Source: Streptomyces sp. A1136
Lineage (GTDB): Bacteria; Actinomycetota; Actinomycetes; Streptomycetales; Streptomycetaceae
NCBI RefSeq assembly: GCF_004795055.1
Contig: NZ_SSBJ01000042.1
Span: 1-56,415, forward strand
Length of the DNA: 56,415 nucleotides
Direction of reading: 5' to 3'
Of the stretch, positions 51,847 to 56,415 are shown piece after piece (position 1 is the first letter of the stretch; each line of letters begins with the position of its first letter). Under the pieces are notes generated by a model, which made no database searches, was not told where the DNA came from, and saw only the letters and a program-made list of their open reading frames with translations. The position numbers and the translations under genes were made by a program.

Positions 51847-52836
51847 GTGACGAAGGCACAGCAAGAAAAGAAGCTCGACGAGGCGAAGGAAATTCTCGCT
51901 GCGATAGGGATGCCCCCGAGGCAGCAGAACACCCGGACCGCACTCGTGCTGCTCTCGATGTGCAACCTCGGCCCGACGCAGGAATGGGCGGAGGTGAGCT
52001 CGAACACCCTCGGGATCACCGAGTGCATGGATTGGATGGCCATCCACTACCCGGACATCCCAAAGGGAACGAAGGACCCGAGCAGGTACGCCCCGAACAG
52101 CCGCGAGTCCGTGCGTAAGGAGTCGGTCCACCAGCTCATCGACGCCGGAATCCTCGTCAAGAACTCTGACGCGCCAGGCCGAGCAACGAACGACAAGAAT
52201 AATCGATACCACCCCAGCGAGTTGGCCATAAAGGCACTGGCGAATTTCGACACGCCGGCGTGGCAGAATTCCCTGGACGAATTTCATGCCGAGTGGGAAA
52301 AGTTGACCGAGGTATGGGCCGCCGAAAGGTCGGTCCATCGAGTCCCCGTCAAGCTTCCCGACGGGACCGAGGTCAAGCTCAGCCCTGGGGAACACAGCGA
52401 ACTTATCGGAGCTGTCGTCGAGCGCTTCGCATCGCAGTTCACGCCCGGGGGCACCATCGTCTACCTGGGCGACACGGGCTCCAAGTGGATCGTGAACAAG
52501 CCGAAGTACCTCGCTGACCTCGGCGTCGTGGTGGATGCTCACGGCAAGATGCCTGACGTAGTGATCCACTACACCGAGCGGGACTGGCTTGTCCTCGTGG
52601 AGGCGGTCACGTCCACCGGACCGGTCAACGGCCTGCGGGTCGCCCAGCTGAAGGAACTCTTCGCGGGAGCGCGCCCGGGCCTGGTCTTCGTTACCGCCTT
52701 CCAGACAAAGAGGATGTTCCGGAAGTTCGCTTCCGAGATCGCCTGGGAGACGGAGGCTTGGGTCGCAGAAGAAGAGACGCACATGGTGCACTTCAACGGC
52801 GAGCGCTTCCTCGGACCATACGACAAGGCCGAATAA
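51847..52836 (+). CDS. type II restriction endonuclease, BsuBI/PstI family
   Basis: 329 residues. The C-terminal 120 residues carry the family signature: LGVVVDAHGKMPDVVIHYTE with D237, LVLVEAVTSTGPVNGLR with E252, then GARPGLVFVTAFQTKR and EIAWETEAWVAEEETHMVHF. This closely follows R.PstI/R.BsuBI, which cut CTGCAG. The N-terminal part is helical with a winged-helix look (RESVRKESVHQLIDAGILV). The GTG at 51847 has GGAGG eight bases upstream. It lies 154 bases after the methyltransferase in the same orientation. Confidence 0.93.
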   Translation: MTKAQQEKKLDEAKEILAAIGMPPRQQNTRTALVLLSMCNLGPTQEWAEVSSNTLGITECMDWMAIHYPDIPKGTKDPSRYAPNSRESVRKESVHQLIDAGILVKNSDAPGRATNDKNNRYHPSELAIKALANFDTPAWQNSLDEFHAEWEKLTEVWAAERSVHRVPVKLPDGTEVKLSPGEHSELIGAVVERFASQFTPGGTIVYLGDTGSKWIVNKPKYLADLGVVVDAHGKMPDVVIHYTERDWLVLVEAVTSTGPVNGLRVAQLKELFAGARPGLVFVTAFQTKRMFRKFASEIAWETEAWVAEEETHMVHFNGERFLGPYDKAE

Positions 52837-52841
52837 GCAAC

Positions 52842-52872
52842 GAGGGCCGCCCCACAAGGTGGGGCGGCCCTC
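52842..52872. terminator. bidirectional hairpin between the restriction gene and 5S rRNA
   Basis: Perfect 14-base arms (52842-52855, 52859-52872) and a three-base loop. It starts five bases after the restriction gene stop and lies about 10 bases beyond the 3' end of the opposing 5S rRNA. Confidence 0.85.
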
Positions 52873-52881
52873 AAAGAAGAT

Positions 52882-52997
52882 ATCGGCGACGACCTACTCT
52901 CCCACGAGGTCCCCCTCGCAGTACCATCGGCGCTGGCAGGCTTAGCTTCCGGGTTCGGAATGTTGCCGGGCGTTTCCCCACCGCTATGGTCACCGAA
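52882..52997 (-). rRNA. rrf: orphan 5S ribosomal RNA
   Basis: The minus strand carries a full 5S sequence: GGGGAAACGCCCGG, CATTCCGAACCCGGAAGCTA, AGCGCCGATGGTACTGC and TGGGAGAGTAGG are all present and in order. Helix I closes completely (TCGGTGAC with GTCGCCGA, one G-T wobble), and helix IV (CGAG...CTCG) pairs, so the fold is intact. No 16S or 23S sequence is beside it. The sequence differs from the Streptomyces 5S I know at paired, compensated positions (for example CGAG/CTCG in place of CAGG/CCTG), suggesting a foreign or divergent copy. Confidence 0.92.
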
Positions 52998-53385
52998 AAC
53001 TGGTGAGCGCCTCCTAGCGGAGAAGCGCTTTCGAGAAGCAAGCATACAGGGTCAACGTTTGACCGAGCCCGCTGGTACGGAGAGCCACCCGCGATGCCCG
53101 CCCACGTATCGGGCGGCGGGAGTCATGGTCACGGGAGCAAAGGCCATGAGCCACGAACTTGCTGCTCCGACACCTGTACGACCCACTTGCCGAGTCACCG
53201 GGCGCCACAGCAGGTCGCCCAGCCAGGCCACAGCACCGGCAGGTGCGTGGGTGCGAACCAGCCAAGATTGCCCCCCACGAAGGCAATCATCCAGCCACTG
53301 GCCATGTACCGCTCTTGCGCGTAGCTACGCTGGCGGACCTCCAGAGATCTTGTGACACAGGCGGATCTGACCCGAAGGAGGACGC
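52998..53385. other. upstream region of 5S rRNA and GHKL gene, gene-free
   Basis: 388 bases with no credible gene. Next to the 5S lies an imperfect hairpin (about 53005-53030) like a 23S-5S spacer processing stem. Palindrome GGTCAA-CGT-TTGACC is at 53050-53064, and at the right end GAAGGAGGACGC is the binding site for the TTG start at 53386. Confidence 0.55.
53050..53064. promoter_or_regulatory. palindrome GGTCAA-CGT-TTGACC
   Basis: Perfect inverted repeat placed about 52 bases upstream of the orphan 5S. Each arm reads TTGACC outward, a possible -35 or operator half-site. Confidence 0.4.
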
Positions 53386-55452
53386 TTGAGCACTCATCTG
53401 CGCCTTGCACCGGAGATCCTGATCCGCCTGGGTGAGGAGCTGATCCCCCATCCAGACCTCGGAGTGATCGAGCTGGTCCGCAACGCGTACGACGCGGACG
53501 CGACGAAGAGCATCGTCCGGCTACACAACGCCACACAGCCCGGTGGCACCCTTGTCGTCGAGGATGACGGTGACGGCATGACGGCTGAGGAGATCCGTGA
53601 GGGTTTCCTCCTCATCGGGAGGTCGTCGAAGCCGGGAACGCCGGATAGCACGTCCAACCGCCGTCGGATTGGAGAGAAGGGCCTGGGCCGGCTGGCGGCG
53701 CTACGCCTCGGGCGCCGAGTAGAGGTGGTGTCGCGCCCTCGAAGCGAGCCCGGCGTAGAGCACACGCTCGTCATCGACTGGTCTGACTACGACACGGTTC
53801 GGTCCGTTGAGGAGGTCGAGCTCACGATTGTCAGCCGGCCAACCACAAAGACCCCGGGTACGTCGTTGACTGTTCACCGCTTGAAGCAGGGCTTCGACAA
53901 GGACCAGATGGAGCGTCTCGCCCGGGCCATGCGACTGCTCACGGGCTTCTTCGACGACGAGGACACAGGTTTCACCGCGACCCTTGTCGCCCCGCAATTC
54001 GAGCAGGTTTCCGACGCGGTGAACCGGAGCTTCTTCGATGAGTACGAATACAGGCTCGAAGCCCACCTTGATGAACAGGGCTATGCGAGCGCGGTCCTCT
54101 ACGACTGGAAGGGTCAGGTAATCACGCGCGGCGATCACATCGACGTAGCACCAGATGACCGCGGCGGTCGCTTGCAATCCCCTCTCCGATATCAGGCGCC
54201 GGCTGCATCCTTCGAGCTGTGCATGTTCCTACTGAACAAGCGTTCGTTCGAACTGCGCAAGTCGAAGCGGAGGTTTACTGACCTTCGGCCCTGGCTGCGC
54301 GTAGTCGGAGGAGTTCACCTGTTCCACCGGGGGTTGCGTGTGCATCCTTATGGGGACCAGGGTTTCGATTGGCTAGACCTGAACCTCCTCCGAGCACGGA
54401 GCCCGGAGCTGCGCCCTTCGACCAACACAAGCGTCGGGCGGGTGTCAGTCGAGGACCCGGAGGGCTTGCTCATCCCCAAGACCGACCGGATGGGGTTCCA
54501 GGAGAACGCCGCGTTCATCGAACTTCGAGAGTTTGCCCGAAGCGCCACAGACTGGGCGGCGAGGGAACGGAAGCGGATTCGCGACGGCGAGCGACTGGTC
54601 AAGCCTGCACCAACTCGGCGCACTGGACCCGTCCCTACCGTTGAACCCGCCAAGGCACCCAGGGACCCCGACCCCTCAGGCGACGATGGGGTCGTCGAGC
54701 TAGTGGCCCAGCCGGAACTGCCGACTTTGGCAACTAGTTTGCCCGCCCAGCGCCATGAAGCCAGCTTGCCGTTGGTGCCGAAGGAGCGTCTTCTCTACCG
54801 GGCGCTCGCCACAACCGGGATCCTTGCCACCGCCTTCGCGTATGAGACAGCAGCCGTAGGCGAGGGCGGCGAGGCTGGTTTCAGGGCCGGCGAGCTTGCA
54901 GGAATCGCGGCTCGCGCCACCCAGGCAGAACGCTGCCTAGTTACGGTTCTGGATCTGAACGACGTGGTCGGGAGTGCCTTGAACGTCGTGCGGCCCCACC
55001 TAGAGCGGCGTGGCATCGCCCTCAATGAGGAGCTCTGGGGCGACCCGATCCGCGTAGCGGGTGCAGTTTCGGACCTGGAGGCGATCGTTTTCAACCTGGC
55101 TGCCAACGCCATGAGCTCGTTGGCAGATGCTGGTGACCTCTTGGGGGAGCGAGCGGTACTGGTTCGCACTCGGGTGGATGACGACCACGCACTGGTCGAC
55201 TTCTCGGACTCGGGCCCCGGAATCGTTGACGTCGACATCGTGCAGATGTGGCGTCCGGGCGTGAGTGGCGGAAGGTCCAGGGGCGCTGGGCTCGGGCTGA
55301 CAGTTGTCCGGGATGCAGTGGCCGACATGCGCGAAATGCAGGCTGGCGTTGACGAGGGCGGCGTCTCAGTAGATGCCTACGGGGAGCTCGGAGGCGCTTC
55401 CTTCCACATCCGTCTGCCATTGCGGCACGCTGACGAGCAGGCGTTCGGATAA
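53386..55452 (+). CDS. dual GHKL ATPase protein (MORC/Hsp90-like module plus histidine-kinase-like module)
   Basis: 688 residues, start TTG with AAGGAGG four bases upstream. N-terminal GHKL module: E29-LVR-N33 in VIELVRNAYDADA, EDDGDGM (59-65), GEKGLGRLAAL (96-106), of the Hsp90/MORC/MutL type. A middle region follows with FELRKSKRRFTDLRPWLRVV and a Pro-rich linker (about 405-445). C-terminal HATPase_c module: N-box FNLAANAM (N570, N574), G1 SDSGPGI (D608), G2 GAGLGLTVV (633-641). Between them TTGILATAFAYETAAV sits where the kinase H-box (typically a His-Glu) is expected, but Y486 replaces the His. No response regulator is adjacent. It lies beside a restriction-modification pair, so a defence role is plausible but unproven. 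Confidence 0.88.
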   Translation: MSTHLRLAPEILIRLGEELIPHPDLGVIELVRNAYDADATKSIVRLHNATQPGGTLVVEDDGDGMTAEEIREGFLLIGRSSKPGTPDSTSNRRRIGEKGLGRLAALRLGRRVEVVSRPRSEPGVEHTLVIDWSDYDTVRSVEEVELTIVSRPTTKTPGTSLTVHRLKQGFDKDQMERLARAMRLLTGFFDDEDTGFTATLVAPQFEQVSDAVNRSFFDEYEYRLEAHLDEQGYASAVLYDWKGQVITRGDHIDVAPDDRGGRLQSPLRYQAPAASFELCMFLLNKRSFELRKSKRRFTDLRPWLRVVGGVHLFHRGLRVHPYGDQGFDWLDLNLLRARSPELRPSTNTSVGRVSVEDPEGLLIPKTDRMGFQENAAFIELREFARSATDWAARERKRIRDGERLVKPAPTRRTGPVPTVEPAKAPRDPDPSGDDGVVELVAQPELPTLATSLPAQRHEASLPLVPKERLLYRALATTGILATAFAYETAAVGEGGEAGFRAGELAGIAARATQAERCLVTVLDLNDVVGSALNVVRPHLERRGIALNEELWGDPIRVAGAVSDLEAIVFNLAANAMSSLADAGDLLGERAVLVRTRVDDDHALVDFSDSGPGIVDVDIVQMWRPGVSGGRSRGAGLGLTVVRDAVADMREMQAGVDEGGVSVDAYGELGGASFHIRLPLRHADEQAFG

Positions 55453-55882
55453 CGTCGGCTGCTGGAGGCCATCTGGGTGCCGACCAGCTCCCAGAACCCC
55501 TTCCGGACCACGCCGGCACGCCGTGGCTGGCACGCCGACCAAGGTTCTCCGGCGAACTGGGCGTCGGCGCCCACGGCGCCCACGACGCCCAGGTATCGGC
55601 ACCTTCCACCTGCTCAGCAAGGTCGATCGGCCCCAACTCCGTCGCCTCGATGCCTTGACCGGCTACGGCGCCCTCCGCCACCACGATGTCGAGCCCCACC
55701 CCATCGAGGAGGTCTGCCCTCCTCGGCACCTGCCCGAAGCAGGCCGCCGAGATCCTCTGCAAGCGCCTGGGCGACTACCAAGAGGTGTTTCCAGCAAGCT
55801 GCGTTGAGGTCAAACCCTCATGAATGCCAAACGGCCCCGTTCTTCCTGCCAGACCCTCCGCTTCGGCCGTACGGGGGACAGA
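55453..55882. other. gene-free, possibly decayed stretch
   Basis: 430 bases. Short phrases read on both strands (for example minus LDGVGLDIVVAEGAVAGQGI) but no frame has a start, binding site and family. It may be remains of a lost gene. Confidence 0.35.
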
Positions 55883-56311
55883 GTGTCTTCCATGACGGAG
55901 CTGAGCATGTTCTTTCACTTCACTTGCGAGGACGGCTGGACGGCCATCGAGGCCGCCGAGTCTATCGAGCCCAAGTCCAATGCCGCCGATCACGCCGACG
56001 GCCCGAAGCCTCTGATCTGGCTCACGGACAGCGAGACCCCAGCGGACACTGGTCTCTGTGACCCGGCCCGAACCGCGATCCGGATATCCCTCTCCCCGGC
56101 CGCGCCCGCCCGCTACTGGACGGTGTGGACGCATCTCGTGCCCCCGGCCAACGTTCTGGGCATCGAAGGGGCGGGCGGCGTACCTTCGACCTGGTACGTC
56201 AGCGATGCCCCGGTCACCGCCAACCACTTCGGCAAAGTTGTCCGCGTGGCGACCGGCGAGGTACTCAAGGCCGCACCCGTCGCCCCGGCTAGGGCCTGTG
56301 TGATGTCGTGA
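55883..56311 (+). CDS. hypothetical protein, probably truncated by an IS insertion
   Basis: About 142 residues. VSSMTELSMFFHFTCEDGWT through KPLIWLTDSETPADTGLCDP to TVWTHLVPPANVLGIEG and STWYVSDAPV. I recall similar actinobacterial and phage-borne proteins with an N-terminal F-H-F-T-C pattern but no assigned function. The last codons (ACVMS) are encoded by the IS end that begins at about 56293, so the natural C-terminus is missing or altered. The GTG at 55883 follows GGGGGA; an ATG at 55892 is the alternative. Confidence 0.6.
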   Translation: MSSMTELSMFFHFTCEDGWTAIEAAESIEPKSNAADHADGPKPLIWLTDSETPADTGLCDPARTAIRISLSPAAPARYWTVWTHLVPPANVLGIEGAGGVPSTWYVSDAPVTANHFGKVVRVATGEVLKAAPVAPARACVMS

Positions 56312-56415
56312 TCAGTTCCTGAGTTCTGTCCTCTGCGCGGGGTGGAATCCGGTAGGACTGTGGTCGTGACGCGCAGGCAACTCACCAATGCCCAGTGGAA
56401 GTTCATCGAGCCGTT
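56289..56415 (+). mobile_element. IS5-family element, left end (runs off the window)
   Basis: CTAG (56289-56292), a typical target of this family, is followed by GGGCCTGTGTGATGTCG as the likely terminal inverted repeat. A transposase start lies 73 bases further in. Confidence 0.65.
56366..56415 (+). CDS. IS5-family transposase, N-terminal fragment
   Basis: The visible 16 codons read VTRRQLTNAQWKFIEP, the standard opening of Streptomyces IS5-family transposases (T-x-x-Q-W-x-x-I-E-P). The rest lies outside the window. Confidence 0.75.
   Translation, partial: MTRRQLTNAQWKFIEP

Noticed and set aside
55477..56061. 194-codon plus-strand frame after the GHKL gene
   Set aside because: Pro/Arg-rich, no binding site, and overlaps the better-supported gene starting at 55883.

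Overview
The window is very GC-rich, uses GTG and TTG starts freely, and carries genes typical of Streptomyces development (bldG with its anti-sigma partner, wblA, a crp with the 224-residue Streptomyces length, a tad pilus locus). From memory, gene order across positions 1-47,700 matches the conserved core of Streptomyces chromosomes: topA, hppA, bldG, helicase, tad cluster, acs, nhaA, nth, crp, the arsA-like pair, wblA, penicillin-binding protein. A Streptomyces or very close relative is the safe call.

Positions 1-12,830 hold the start of a gene facing left, topA, a small-domain methyltransferase, a lipoprotein, the proton-pumping pyrophosphatase, the BldG partner-switching pair and a divergent Hrq1/MrfA-type helicase. 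Positions 13,243-18,697 are one compact, translationally coupled tad operon on the minus strand (CpaE/Ssd-like, TadA, TadB, TadC, Flp-like pilin, TadE, Rv3654c-like). The last gene runs into a block of long GC-rich direct repeats. DnaA-box-like sites lie upstream of the operon.

Positions 19,172-31,739 contain a HAD phosphatase, a divergent pair (degenerate Fic-fold protein and CooC/MinD-like ATPase), a secreted deacetylase-like lipoprotein, a SulP-carbonic anhydrase fusion, acetyl-CoA synthetase, NhaA, and a coupled holin-X/epoxide-hydrolase pair. Positions 32,197-40,399 hold a MarP-type membrane serine protease, a Nudix CoA pyrophosphatase, endonuclease III, Crp, a nucleotidyltransferase, a coupled Nudix/MBL/L12-like operon and a DUF4177/RidA pair. 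Positions 40,498-47,500 hold two coupled ArsA-like ATPases, wblA, a class A penicillin-binding protein, a YqeY protein and a metallophosphoesterase.

A tRNA-Pro(CGG) gene at 47,603 marks a sharp change. Downstream the DNA looks like an accessory island. It holds repeats and palindromes next to the tRNA, two frameshifted genes, a type II restriction-modification pair of the BsuBI/PstI family, a complete orphan 5S rRNA gene on the opposite strand, a protein with two GHKL ATPase modules in which the expected phosphoacceptor histidine is tyrosine, and a gene cut by the left end of an IS5-family element that runs off the window. This is the most likely home of an undescribed (defence-type) system.

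About ten genes start 6-8 bases after a TAnnnT hexamer with no ribosome binding site, suggesting widespread leaderless transcription. These hexamers were used to choose several start codons. All functional statements are by reading the sequence and from knowledge of the families; no searches were run.
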